Source of the DNA: Thozetella sp. PMI_491
Taxonomy: Eukaryota > Ascomycota > Sordariomycetes > Chaetosphaeriales > Chaetosphaeriaceae
Assembly: GCA_021432635.1 (NCBI GenBank)
Contig: MU270074.1
Coordinates: forward strand, 255,780 to 319,779
Direction of reading: 5' to 3'
Length of the DNA stretch: 64,000 nucleotides
Of this stretch, positions 22,287 through 35,120 are shown piece after piece (position 1 is the first letter of the stretch; every line of letters begins with the position of its first letter). Under the pieces are notes generated by a model. It was not told the DNA's origin, searched no databases, and worked only from the letters and a program-made list of their open reading frames with translations. The position numbers and the translations under genes are program-made.

Positions 22287-23100
22287 ATGATGTCCCTGGC
22301 AGCAAGGCGGTCGGCCACGGCCGCAGGCCGCATATCCGCCCGGCGATTCCAGTCCACCTCTTCGACGACAACAAACGCCGCGAATACGGCCAAGGAAACG
22401 GCGGCCAAGGCCCAGGCCACCGCGTCCGAATACACGGCCAAGGCCGCACAGGGCCTTTCACGCGTCACCTCGGCTGCTGGTCCCGCCATCGCCGGCGCTG
22501 CGAAGGGTGTCACTGGAGCGCTGGGCCGTGTTGGCGGCCCGGTCGGTCAATTGGTCGGCTTCATCGAGCGTACGCAAACCCTTACTGCGTGCCCTTAGGG
22601 TCGCTTTCATCCCGCCCCCCAGTTGGCGGCATCATCCCACCGTAGCTCAATCGCTGACCGGATCGGACGCTACAGGCCAGACTCCGTTTGTTATGTACTA
22701 CTCCAAGGTCGGTCTCGAGCTCGCTAAGCTCGTTGCCAAGGGCCAATCCATCTCCTTCCCGTGAGTGATATCCCAGGCCAAGACGCTCAAAATATGGCCT
22801 TGTGCTGCCCTAGCCGGAGGTTTGTTGACAGCCCGGTACCCAAACTTTAGTTCGATTTCCACTTTCCAAAGTTCCTACCAGGCCCTGTGGAAGCAGCTGC
22901 AGAACCCCAAGGCCCTCATCCAGACCGCACAGCAGGCAGTCGGGTCCTCGGGCGGTGCCGTGCGCCGCCTAAGCACGGCCCAGCTGGTAGCCCTCGGCGT
23001 CTTCGGCCTCGAGTGCGTTGGCTTCTACACTGTCGGCCAAATCATCGGCAGGTTCAAGGTCGTTGGCTACCACGGCCACCCCGCAGGTGCTCACCACTAA
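22287..23100 (+). CDS. atp20: Mitochondrial F1Fo ATP synthase subunit g
   Basis: Inner-membrane Fo subunit needed for ATP synthase dimers and cristae shape. Exons 22287-22569, 22676-22760 and 22851-23100 join in frame to 205 residues. The N-terminus is an Arg- and Ala-rich matrix-targeting presequence (MMSLAARRSATAAGRISARR). The conserved core includes PFVMYYSKVGLELAKLV and ISTFQSSYQALWKQL. One C-terminal membrane helix carries glycines including GQIIG, a GxxxG spacing associated with dimerisation in this family. The Ala/Thr/Gly-rich insert between presequence and core is longer than in yeast, as in other filamentous fungi. Two ATGs in a row start the frame and the first is used here. For exon 3 an alternative acceptor 17 nt downstream of the one chosen is not ruled out by sequence alone. 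Confidence 0.94.
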
Positions 23101-26100
23101 GCTCAGCCCCCTGCTTTAGCTGGCGGGTTTGAGGAGCAGCGACATGGGGTTTGAGGTGGTTCAGAAGCAGCACGTTTGGATGCCTGATACGGCACGAACG
23201 AAATGTGAGGAAGGGTCACTTGGTAATAGACGGCACGGTAGCACCTGGGGCAGGGAGCACCTTTAGATTCCGCTGATCTCTTGCCCAAGTTTATCTAGAC
23301 TTTGGGCTGCCTGAGACCTAGCTTACGATGGGGTGGGGAGAGCTGCCTGGGCAAGATGGAGCAAGGCCGTGTGTGAAGTCCAAGGTACTTGTTCTTCTTG
23401 TACATGCTACTCTCGCGGGCACTGCAGTTTGCGTCTTTCCTTTGTAGACAGTGTACAATTAAACTGCATCGGGTCAAATCAAATCAATTAAAAACGCGTG
23501 ATAGTGCAAGGTACGGCTCGCAAGGGTCACCCGCCCTCTTCTGGGGCTGAATACCTCACCCTCTCTCTCTCTCTCTGTCTAGCCATGCATTAATCGCTGG
23601 CGGATGGCGTTAGGTCGATTTACACCGGCCATGGCTTCTGGCCCCCGAACGCGCCAGGGTCCTTCCTGGGTATTTGGCGCTTCTTGCAGTAACCCCTCTA
23701 TACACCCCCGTCGTGTAATCGTTCATGGCTGATTGGGCTCTGCAGCACCTTCCTAGCATGTGAGGGGCATGCAAGGTGCATGGGGGTCCTGGGATACAGC
23801 CATCAGTAGTGCGGTAGATTATTCGCATCACAGTGATGGAGGTGTTGGGTGTCGTCCGGCATATCTGCATGCACGACGGCATGCGCTATGAGGTAGGTGT
23901 AACCTCGATGGCCGTCTTGCTGCTGTAACAGAGGGGAGGGGCAATGGCCCAAGGAAGGGGGGAAGGGAGGGCTAACGAAGTGGGAGGTCCATAGAGACCA
24001 GAATGGAGCTGCAGAGGTGGCCTCGGAACTGCAGGTAGATGGAACGTCAAGGTCGATGCGGGCTGGCAAGGCAGGCTGCGAGGCGAAGTAGCTCGACGCG
24101 GTGGGGAAGGGGTCCTTCGTCACCAGGCCGCCCTTGTGACCTGTTGCTCATCCCCCTTTCCCACCTCTGCCCTAGCAGAGGGCCACACTGTTGGTGTAGC
24201 TCTCGGCCACTTGCAAATGCAGTTGGACGGCTAGCCCTCCTCCTTTACCCTAGTCGCTGCTCGAGAGTTGTTTCTCTGCTCGGCAGACTGGGATCGGCTG
24301 CCACGAATCGCCGGCCAACACGGGAGCCACCCCATGCACAAGGACGCGCGATGCCAGCTGGCACTGCATCATCATTTCTTCTGCCCCGGCAGGGATGCTA
24401 GAACCTTGGATCTCCGTGGCAAGCCTTTGTACTGCACGCTACCAACTCGGAAGTGAACCTAGAAGGGGCCGTGGGCAGTTCTCGGCCTAGCTTCTTCTAT
24501 ATGCGCCAAGACAACGGTGTTAGCTTGGACTGAAGTCTCCCGCTTGCGGTATGTTTCTCATATCTCATTTCCGGCAGACTCGACCACGTAGCCGGCGAGG
24601 AGAAGAGCCAGTGATGGTAGTGCTGCCTGTCCCGGTCGCAACCTACCTTGCCATGGGGGTGTACCGGCCAATTTGGTCTTCTGTCCTCTAAGATGAGCCA
24701 CTCCAACGCTCAGCCTGCATCCTCCACCTGTCGGGTAGGTGTGCAATCAACCTTCCGAGGCTTTGCTGCATCAGGAACCCCCCTCCGTGCAAGCCAGTAT
24801 TGTTGTCAAGGCACCCTTCCAATGGCCACGTCACTCGGCAAAGATCTGAAGGCATAAGAGACCGGCCAAGCCAATTATTTAACGTCAATGGAGGCTGGGA
24901 CTTGAGCCGGAAGCTAGCGGTACCATCTAGTTGGATATGGTGCAGAATTTCGAATGTCTATATTCAACTTGATAGGCTAGCCATGTTAGCTAGAAGTGCG
25001 GCATCGGTATGCCCTCCCGTCCAGGTGATATGAATCCTAGTTCTTTATATACTAAGGGCGTTTCAATGGTATGGCGCTTTCATGATCGGGCTGGCTGGCA
25101 TGCGGTTTGCCATAAGCTGGTAGGCCGGGACGGCCGGGACGAACAGATGAGAGGAGCAGCAGAAGAGGGATAAAGGAGTTACTGGTTGAAATACGAGAAA
25201 ATAAGCATAGTAAGACGGCCTGCTCACGATCGACACGGTTCCTCTTAGTCAGTACCAGTACGCAGGTATGTGTCGACGGTGTTGGTTGGAAGGAGAGGGC
25301 ATACATGCAATAACAAACAAATCAGCTGCTATCCGCAGCCTGAGACCACCACTCACTAAACCTCTTTTGTTCCTCACTTGTTGGCTCTTGGACGGGATGG
25401 CTGGCTCGCACGCGGCATGTTGTCGAGGTAGCGGTAGCATAAGTCTATTTCATGTTACCGAATAACACACTGATGACCACAGTGACAAACATGCGCCCCA
25501 AGAATCGGACACCCGTATCCATCACTCCATCCGAAAGACAATAAATCTCCCACCGTGCCTGTTCATTCATGGCCTTGCCTGGCCAACTTTGCAGACCGAC
25601 ACCTTCGCCCCCGAACAAAACAAAACAGGGCAACGGGCCTTGGAGCGTGCAAGCAATCAATCGTTTATTGGAGAAAGGGAAGACGCAGGCAAAAGAAGGG
25701 GGCGAGAGAAAAGCGAAGGCCCATTTCCATCTACCATCCTAGTCCATTTTCCTTCCTCCTATTAAGTATGACCCTCGTGCCATCTGAAGGCATGTTTTCC
25801 AACCAAGCAAAAGAAACACGTGCTTTCTGTTCCTACTATCGGTACAGGACTGCGCAACTGAGCAGACTAAAACTGCTCCTGGGTGTTGATGCTTGGAGCA
25901 AAAACGGGCCGAGGAGAGGGCCGGCCGGCCAGGGTGACCAACACATGCGCAACCGGAACAGAAAGAAGTAAAAGAGATCCGGGGTGCTCCTGAGGAATGC
26001 CAAAGTCCTGTTAAGACTTTCATGAATGTGACAGACGGGAATATGCCGAAATCCTTGCGCCATGCTGGCAATACAGACGGGCGTTTACATCGTGGCTTGG

Positions 26101-26244
26101 GCTAATACGTAGCGTTGACTCAGAGGGATGGGGGGGAGGGGAGGGACAGCGATGGGGGGACGATGCCACATCACCCTGTTGGTCCCGATTGGACGTTGAA
26201 GGGATGCAGCGAATATTCCCTGTTACCGATTTCGCTACTCTTCA
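23101..26244. other. 3.1-kb stretch without a recognisable gene
   Basis: No conserved protein found on either strand. A (CT)8 microsatellite is at 23561-23576. A 71-codon minus-strand frame at 25445-25660 ends in a hydrophobic segment but has no other support. The right end must hold the 3' untranslated region of the methyltransferase gene. Confidence 0.55.
23561..23576. repeat. (CT)n microsatellite
   Basis: Eight perfect CT units in an intergenic region, with no associated gene. Confidence 0.9.
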
Positions 26245-27532
26245 TCAAGGTCTCCTTGCCGTATAGACATGCCTGGAACAGTATCAGTATGTGCTAACAG
26301 GCCGCCAGCGTGTAAAAGGTGTATGCAGTAAGCTCTGTCAGGTGTTCCAACTGCAACTTACAGGTGACAGAATGCATGGTGCCTTCGATAACGGATCTCC
26401 TCCTTCACTCGGGCGATCAGTTCTTCAGCCTGCTGGTAGGTCCAACCTCTCATCCTGGTGAGCGGTGCTATAGTCAAGGCGTGAAGGCCCTCGTGAATGC
26501 CCAGGTTGAACCAGCGGCCCATTTCTCGAGCATAGCCCTCCGGCCACCCATTGAAGCCAATCTCGATAACCTGTTCGTTAAAATCGACAAAGCCGGCCGC
26601 TGCCAAAGCTGCCCGGGTCCGGGGCGTGTCGGCCGTGATGGGCCGGTTGGCGTCGTTCATGGCCTGGGTCAACTCGAAAGCCCACTGCTCGAGAGCCGAG
26701 TTCTGCGGCAACGTTCCATCGCGGCAGTGTGGCGTCCAGTCAATTTCGACCTGCTCGAACCAGCCGCCGGGTTTGAGGTGGGCGAAGACGTCGTGGTAGA
26801 CTCTCTGCCAGTTTTGGATGGCGCCATGCAGCATGCGTGCGAAGATCAGGTGGTATGCGGGCCGTACGTCTCTCCACTCAGACTCAATGTCCATGATGAA
26901 AAACCTCTGGTTTTCGTAGATCCTAGGCCAGCTCCGTTAGCAATCTAGGATCGCGGCCACAAGCGGCTAGCACCGACTTTTCAGGTTGTATCATGACCAA
27001 ATCGACACCGTCGACTAAAGCATTCTCATTGCGCCTAGCTGCTGGTTAGCAAAGTATGGGAGCGAGTGAGGATCTGGTACGAACGCACAAGGCCATGTCA
27101 ATCGCCCAAATGCCGGTACCGGTGCCAAGGTCAAGGATCAGGTGTTTTTCGCCTGGAGGCAGAGGATGCAGCGGCGCGGTATGGAGCTGGTCCTGCCTTG
27201 CGATAAGGAAGAACTTGTGAAATATGTCCAACCTGTTCTTCTCTTGCTGTCCGTGGGTTGAGCCGGGGATCGCAACACGGAAAGGAACTGTATTCGTGGG
27301 GACAAGACTCACCTCGTCACAGGGGAACATGTAGGCTCCTCTCCGGAATTTGGAGTAGTATCGATTGTTCTCGAGATACATGTCGTCGGCTAGCCTGCCG
27401 TGCTGACCCTGCCCCCCGACCGCATAGCTGCTAAAACGCGGGTTAGCTCGACTGATAACGTGGAATTGCCCGGGCGGCGATCGCGTGCCGGTCTCCCCAC
27501 ACGTACCCGTTTGGTTGCGGTTGTGTCGCCAT
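26245..27532 (-). CDS. LaeA-like SAM-dependent methyltransferase
   Basis: Class I methyltransferase of the fungal LaeA-like group; the substrate is unknown and some relatives regulate secondary metabolism or development. My model has six exons: 27532-27507, 27430-27313, 27246-27089, 27034-26978, 26922-26362 and 26272-26245, all in frame, for 315 residues. Residues 27-48 ([19 protein letters not shown] then PCDE) and the following [12 protein letters not shown] are the LaeA-family signature. The SAM motif I is [12 protein letters not shown] (about 86-97). [11 protein letters not shown] and a typical HVYTARRP tail follow. The tail is reached only by splicing a 89-nt intron into a 28-nt last exon; without it the frame stops after FCHL. 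One donor is the non-standard GTCGGT. The sequence differs enough from LaeA itself that I do not use that name. Confidence 0.88.
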
Positions 27533-28505
27533 TCTTGCGAACCGTCAGCACCAGAGCGAGGTACTCGTGATATCCTACAGGTTTGGCCACTGCGCTACCT
27601 GGTCGACTCAAGAACGGCGCCGGGGTGGTGAACCTTGGACAGATTGTGCCGGTGCAAAACCAGGCCAATTCACGAGGGCACCAGATACGGTGTTTTGGGG
27701 GGGGCGCAATTTCGTTCAATGCGCCTTGTCCTAGGAATTGTCAGAACCTTGTGCGTTGAACAGACCAGCAAGCACGGCAGAGGGCAGGCGGCAAGCTTGA
27801 TTGGATGTGGAAAATAGCGGAACCGAGCGCTCGACTTGGACGCGGAGGAGCACTATTATATATGCTCGGCGCGGACTGATAGCTCTGCTCAAAACCTCGC
27901 CACGGGTACCCACGACATCTGCCCTTCCGTCCAGGACCCGTTTGCAGCCCCCAACCGCTCGCTCAGTACTCAAGCGTCGTGAGGATCGAGAAAGAAAAAG
28001 ACGAGAGGCAGCAGTGAAGGTGCATCGGGGCGCAATGTTTGTTGTGGCCCTGGAAAACAAAGGCCGCCTAGGGACACCCGTTCAAGCGGCCGCTTCCGTG
28101 CCGATCCACACTAGATCCTGCGGGCGCGAACAGGAGACGAGGCTGCCGAGTAAAGGGGGGGCGCAGAGGGAGAGAGGCCAACAACTTACAAAAAGACGGC
28201 GGCCGCCTCTGGGGGGCGCTTCGAGGGAGGGATCCTGTGTAGGCAACGACGAAGAAAAAGGACTCGGCAGGTAAACAAGATGAAAAGGCACGTCAGTTGG
28301 TGAGCTGGCGACGGCCGCGGGTGGTGAGGGCGGTGTTGTCCACAATCGGTGATTGTTTGTGTGGGGGACTTGGACCTGGAGAGGAGGCTCGAAAATTCGA
28401 GAATCGGGCCAGGGGACTTTGAAGGGCGGGCTTTTTTAAGAAATGTCCATTGGAGGAGGGATAATGGATATGCCCCCCAGATGGGCGGTACAGCCCTGGA
28501 ACAGC

Positions 28506-28635
28506 CGGGGGGAGGGGGTGAGGGGTGGGTGGTGTTTGGCAGGGGGGACGGCCTAACAAGTGGTTGGGTATTCAAAAGGCAGGACGAGTTTCTAGGAGGG
28601 AGGGGCAAGGGGACCGAGAAGGGGAGGGGGAGGGG
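28506..28635 (+). repeat. G-run clusters (G-quadruplex capable)
   Basis: Two clusters of G runs on the plus strand, at about 28506-28534 and 28621-28635 (four-, five- and four-G runs with single-A loops), meet the simple G-quadruplex pattern. They lie about 1 kb upstream of the methyltransferase start, on the non-coding side of its promoter region. Confidence 0.6.
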
Positions 28636-31600
28636 CGGTCAATGCCCAGCTGGGGAGAGGTATCGTGCGGTTCGGACTACTGCTGTGAGGTAGGCAAGCA
28701 CGGAGCAAGGTTGGCTTGGTGGATGCGCTGGTCGGAGATTTTTAGGTTGCAGCGACTGCATTCCCTTCAAGGATTCTTTTCCTGTGTGCCAACGCCTCCA
28801 ACCGAAGCCAAGGCGCTTTATCGCCTAGGTGCTGGTTCGGTATTCAACCCCCCTCTAAAGCCCAATTACAGCTACCGGAAAGTTGGAGGGAGCGCAAGAG
28901 TCAGGGAAGAGGGGGGCACCCGGGGGACTAGTGGGAATCTGGCCAGCTTGCTGCAACAGAGTGAGTGAGGATGGTGGTCAGGAAAGCCGTGAGATGCAAA
29001 TGAGTGTCGACATTTGTAAGAGCCCTCCTTACATGAGGTCTTTTTTTTTTTGGTCTTCCCACCCTTTTTTAACCTTTTGTATGTGCTGGGCTGGTAAAGA
29101 ACAAAGAGGAGACCCTCGGCCGCCAACCAAGGAAGGCACAATGGGGTAGGCACAGGCACTTTACCGTCCCAAAGATGGCTTCCCGAGGAGTGGGCGACCT
29201 AGTGCCCGCTCACCCGTGGAGTGGATCCTGGTCCAATTGGGCTCGGCCCTTACCAGGATATCCCTGCAACGGCTGTTGCTTGCTCCTTCTACCCCTAGTA
29301 CCGCTGACCTCGATCATCATCCTCACTCAGTGGCCTATCGCGGCCGCACCTCGTCATTGTGTTTTTAATCTTTCTCCACATCCAGCTTACAGCATCGGCT
29401 CTCTAGATCGCCCGCCCATGCCTTCGTTGCACTCACTTGCCTGCCCCCTACCCCTTCGTTCTGCCTGGAAGTAAATGACCAAAAAGTCCCGGGACAGCAT
29501 AGCACACGGACCCACCCGCGACCAACACGACTGACGTTCGCCCCGGTCGTGCTCACCAACAGCCCACCCCCTCCCCCTCCCCCGTGCCATGTGCCCGTCC
29601 GACATTGCCAGCCGCATCGCACTTCCCTTCTCTGTGTGGTCATACCGCCCACTCTCGGATTGAAAGCTAGAGCCTCCGAGATAGAGCGAGTCTTGGCCTG
29701 CACCTCAATGCTTCTCCCTCTTGGAAGAACGGCATCCACACCATCCCTTTCGGACTCTGCCAGTCAGTGTTGGTGCCGTCTCCCAAGCTCGCATCCCCCG
29801 CTCATTGCCAAATAAATGCCCACACCACTTACCTGCTCCCTGCGTGTGTCGAGGGCAAGAGACGACAGTGGCTTGTGCTCGCTGTCCACTCAAAACGAAG
29901 ATGAGCCTGGCTTCGCCCAAGGAGGTCGGCTCGAGATGCTGAACCAAAACACATGCGCCCCCCCTCTTTGCTCCTTCAGCTTGCACCTGGGCTGCAGAAG
30001 GGCTTGCCAGCGAAGCGCCATAGTGCCTCTGCCACGCCGCCCTGTGACAACAAAGCAGCGAGCGGGCCTGACTACTCCAATGGGAAGGGATGCCACCTCG
30101 CTCACCCACTGTTATTGGGCTACTTGGACCCGACAGTCTGGGTGCACCAAGTTGGCAGGCCAATCAGGGCGCTGTTTTGATGATGAGCCTGCTGCTGTGA
30201 AATTAATAGCACACCTTTTACTAGGAGGGTTGCCGCGAGGGCACTGGGGTCCGGAGGCGCCCCGTCAGGCTGTGGGAGGACCACCAGCCCGAGTACTTGG
30301 ATCCAGTCACAAGGAACGGGAGCCACCTTGAGCCGACACACGTAAACAGTTCGGCTCTGTCCCATATTTCTGGGCATATCGCGCCAAATTTCACACAAGG
30401 ACGCCCTGTTGCTCTCCGCAGCCGTGCTGTCGAGCGGTATGTACATGTGGTAGAGGAGGAGGCGGCCTCGCCTCGCCGATCCGCGAGCAGCTATGCATGG
30501 TCCTTTTGCAACACTCTCTCTTCGCGGAAGCCATGCCCGTGTCTCCTAGCGCATCATCGACAGCGGCTCTATCTTGCCTACCGTCTTCGCGAAGGGCAGT
30601 AAGTCCGGAGCGATCGGCCAAAATGGAACCTGAATACATGGCACTGGGGTCAGGTGAGTCGCATCGGCTGTCCGTGACGGCCATCTCGGGACACATAGAC
30701 CGAGCCATGGGTCTAAAATTGGCGATGGAGCACGAAACTGGAGTTGCCTGCCGTGGCACTAGCACCTAAACCCAAGGCTAATGCAGCCCAGTCTATAGTC
30801 CCAGGTTACCCAGAGGAAGCACGTCTGAACCCCATACGTAGGGCGGCGAGCCGAGGAGCAACCATGCCTTATCTCGGCTACAGAACATCACGGCAGGAAC
30901 TTGTGACGATCGGCATGGAGCATTCCCCCGCTTCCTTCTTGCTCAAATTGATTGCGACTCGCGAGGGCTGGGTCCTCAAAGACAGCCTCAGCCTCCAAGG
31001 GGCGCGTCTTTCCTTCGGCAGGCCCAAAAGAGCTGCCTAGCGTTCGAAACGGGCCCCCATCTTGCTGACCAACTCCTACAGACAATACCCCGGATCCTGC
31101 GTCTCCGATTTCCTTGGGAATGAATGAGACATGCATCTGGAGGACAACCGGCCGGTCGGAGGGCGCCAGGGTCAGGTTTGTGGTGTCAGACTCGCTTTCC
31201 AGCCAGCCCAGCTTGTGATTCGACCAAGGTCGTCCCCGGTACTTGGAAGCCTCCCTCTCCCGCCGCTCTTCGGACGGCACTCGCAAGTCTGCGGCAGGCG
31301 AGCTCGGGGCTGTGAGCACTGCTGAACAGGCCCTCAAGGGCCGGCCTCGCACACCTGACCAATAGAGCAGACGGGTGCGTCCCGGCAGTCTGGAACCCCC
31401 TGTCGGCTTGCCCCACCCCAAGATCCTCTAGGCGTGTCTCAACCTGCTGTGATTTGCAGGCCTAAGGGGAACCTGAGGCGCAAAGGACCGATAATCTCCC
31501 TAAACCTGGACGCTGCCAGCACGTCTTAGTGGCCCGCAGCCCGCGTAACCCGCGCAGCCCAGGCGGGAAAGATCCCAACGAGTCTGACTGGGCGGAGGAT

Positions 31601-34600
31601 CTTGCGGGCGTCGATCTCGCCATTCGTTCCTCTGCCGCCTGCTATCCTGCACTCCATACTACCTAACACCATTGGCACAGTAGCATTGGAGCCTAGATGA
31701 CTACACACAGCAGCGCCTCGTTGGCTCGCTTTCTCACGGATACATGCTTCCCTTCTCTCTCTTTTGTTTCCGGGCCCACGACGATGCTTCCGTCGGAAGT
31801 ACCCCCGGCTTGGAAGAAGTCCCAACCGCATGTGCGTGACACACTCGCGGCTCCTTGCCGTTGCGTCGGCGTAGTCGGGCCGTTCTTCTCCCTCCTCTCC
31901 ACCTCCCTCTGCTCCTCTTCGTTCCCCACCACATGCAACTTCGTCACACCCCTTGGGCTTTGGGGCTCTATTGTCCGCTCCCTTCCGTTCTTGTCTCGAC
32001 GCCAGCAGCTCGCTAGAAGCGCCAGGTTATGACAGGGGCCCCTGACCCCTGCTTCTTCCTTAACTCTTTCCGATTCGAATCGCCAAAGGCCCGGGACGTG
32101 CATTTACGATCAACCAACGGGCGCCGCCCGACTTTTTCGTACAGTACAATTGCCTCTGGCAACTTCAGCTATATGCCGTCATTTTAAACCAAGCCACAAC
32201 TCGCACCTCATGATCTCTTCACGCTATTTTGCTCTGCATCCCTGCGGCCACACCCCAATTTCCTGCTGCTGGTACCAATGTCTTCGTCATACAAGGCGCC
32301 GAGTTTGCGTGGAAACGAGGCGGTGGGACTCGTTACTCGTTAGCTCACGAAAATGCGCATGGTCTAGGCCGGAGTTGTAACCCTTCAGCTGCAAGCCGCT
32401 TTTGCTGGGCGACAGACAACGGGACCGCCAAACCCCTGATCCGAAAGCGAAAGCGGTGAAGTGGTAGTGTTACTAGGATGAACAAAAAGCGATATCGATG
32501 CGCCCTCGGCCATCGCGCTGGCCGATTCGTTGAGACACCCTACTAAATAGTAGATAATCTTAGACCGAGGATGCGGTGAAGAGTCGACCCAGAGTAGCGG
32601 TACCAGCACCTTGGGTCGCCGATGTACGAATACGGACATTGCGACTTGTGTGCACAGGGGGGGCAACTAGCCTGAGAAGCTTTTTGGGGGTAAGACCGGG
32701 GAGGCTGTAGCTCGTCACTACTATCCTCTCTCTACAGTTTACCCGAGCTGAGAGGACGAGGGCATATCTCCTTGTAGAGGCTGTGCAAATTGCCTGATCC
32801 CTAGGATTGTCAAGGGCCTATAGCCAGCTTCTCCCAACCACAAACCAGCAAGCAGCACCTCCGTTAAATAACCATTCAGACCGCAGAACCAGCTCGCGAT
32901 CGTGCTGACTTGGCAGCATGCTGCTGCTGACGTGGAGTGTGTGCCGCGCTGCATCCGGAATGCCTGACTCCCATCAAGGAAACCTCGCTAAGCCTTGTCG
33001 CAGGGGGGTGTGGGAGGGTTGATTTCATGCCCACCCCGCCTGACCCCCATGATTCCCCTCCCACCTCACCCGAAATTTGGGTCTTTCCAATCCCGTTCGT
33101 CTACTGGGGAGCTCGCCAGCGAACTCGGCTACTATGTAGGAGCTAGGATGCAGAGCCATTGTCTCGGGTCAAACGGGCCAACTGATACTTTACCTTAGGT
33201 AAGTACGGGGCAACAAAGCATGTGCTCGTGGCTGTGGACCAAGAGAACCAAGAGAACACGGAACACGGCCAAGCCCAGCAGGTTTGACACAACAGAAAGG
33301 ACGACTAGTTTCGGCTCTCGCTGGATGACCAGCAAAGCTCGCCTCATCAAGCCGATCGGGCTCCAACCCCTCTCGATGCTCCCTTGCCTCCTTGCTTGGG
33401 CCCATTGTCTCCCCTTCCCCCCTCTTAGTTGGTACCCACGACTGGGGCTAGAGAACGAGCGGCGAGCGAGGGTGTATGAAATACACTACATACATAGGCT
33501 TGATAGGTTCGTGGCAAACAGCTCGCATGGGGGGCCCGATGTCCGTTGGTTTTGTCAAAGACCGCAGCTAGGGCCATCAGCTCGTGCTATCACACCCACC
33601 CTAAGCTGATCACGCAGCTGGCCGGGCATGCCTCTCGCTCGGTGGCCACGATCCCTGCTCATCACCTTGGGCACCCCCGCACTGGCTATCGATCACGATC
33701 CAACCCTCCTCCACCGCCTCTTGATGTCCACAGTCCACTCGCCGCAAGATGTGCCTATACAGGGCCTTTTCTTTCTCGGCCCTGCAGAGGGGAGGAAGTA
33801 GCCGAAATTTGCGAGCCCCGATGTTAGGCTTCTTTCGCCAACAAAAAGAGACCAGGTTCTTGTCCTGGCATGCCCCCGCACCCCCCAAAGCGACCAAAAT
33901 AGCAAGGTAAAGTCCCGCATGATCAACAGACAGAAGTAGTCCGTTGAACATACATGGCGGCTTGCCAAACCTGGTTGTTGTGCCATGAGACTCTGACCAC
34001 AGATGAGCCAGAGACCTTGGAGGCCTACAGACCGCAAGAGACGCTCTTATTAGTCCAACCAACCAAGCACAGACCAGGGTAGAAGCTCGCGCATATATGC
34101 GGCTGTCGTGCTACCAGGTCACAAATGCGCTGGAGGTGCGCATGTCGCAGTCTGTGAACCGGCGTCCTGAACACTCACCCACGGGGAGTAGAAGCAGGAA
34201 GGGATCAGGTGGCTTAATTTGACCAGTTCTCTGCCGATCCGGAGTCAGGAGGTGGCGGCTGTTTGCGCACCAACAGCGTATTATCCCCCCGATGCACCAT
34301 GGGCTTGAATCTTGTTGAGATGTATGTTGGCCGTCGAGACCTGGCTCTGGAGACCTAGTCCCTTCTAACCTAGCGCCACGGACTACCTTTGGGGTCGAGT
34401 GCTCTGAATGCCAGGAGCTGTCTCTTACACCAGGTTCTCGTTTCACAATGCTGTCCTCCCTATGGCTCGCGATATCGCAAGCCGTCCCCCATCGCAAAAA
34501 GCGACGTTAGGCACGACAGTCTGACACCATGTGGTGATTGGTGGCATGGGCGGTTACACGAAACCATCTCTTGGTTGCCGTTGGCCCGTCCTGACTGGAG

Positions 34601-34669
34601 TAAACAAATACTTATAGCGTGTTCTAGCGCAAGGTCAAGGCATGTCTCAGTCGAAGACTAAGTAAGAGT

Positions 34670-35120
34670 TGACCGCTACTACGCCACATCTACTCGGTAC
34701 TCGTCATTATTACACTACGAGCCAAAATTCGGCACAAATAGTGCGTCTGTATGGGCCTAGATACTTTCTAAAACACATCATAGCCACTATTAGACCAAAA
34801 ATTCATATGGTGGTGGGTTTCTCACATGACCATGTGCACGACTAGTAAGGCTGTCCTTGAGGAAAGGTTCCAGGCGGCCAGTTAGCAGGAGATGCGCCTT
34901 GAGATAGCCCACGAAGAATATCATTTCCGTTGGAATCGCGATGGGACACAGGCCTGCTTTAATCAGCACTAAGATATCTGTAGATTCTAAGGCCTAATAC
35001 GCTATTGACTTCACCTCCTCCCTGACATTATACTAAGCCCACCCATCAATGGTGGTATAGAGCGGCATAGCCGCCCAAAATGCGACAGCATCTAAATTCT
35101 GAGTTTTAATGTTTGAATAG
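34670..35120. other. AT-richer patch, possible decayed repeat
   Basis: By eye this stretch is much richer in A, T and TA dinucleotides than its neighbours, and every frame is broken by stops. That fits a transposon relic degraded by repeat-induced point mutation, but I cannot identify any transposase or reverse-transcriptase motif or terminal repeats. Confidence 0.35.

Noticed and set aside
25445-25660. 71-codon minus-strand frame ending in a hydrophobic segment
   Set aside because: Could be a small membrane protein, but there is no promoter, splice or conservation evidence.
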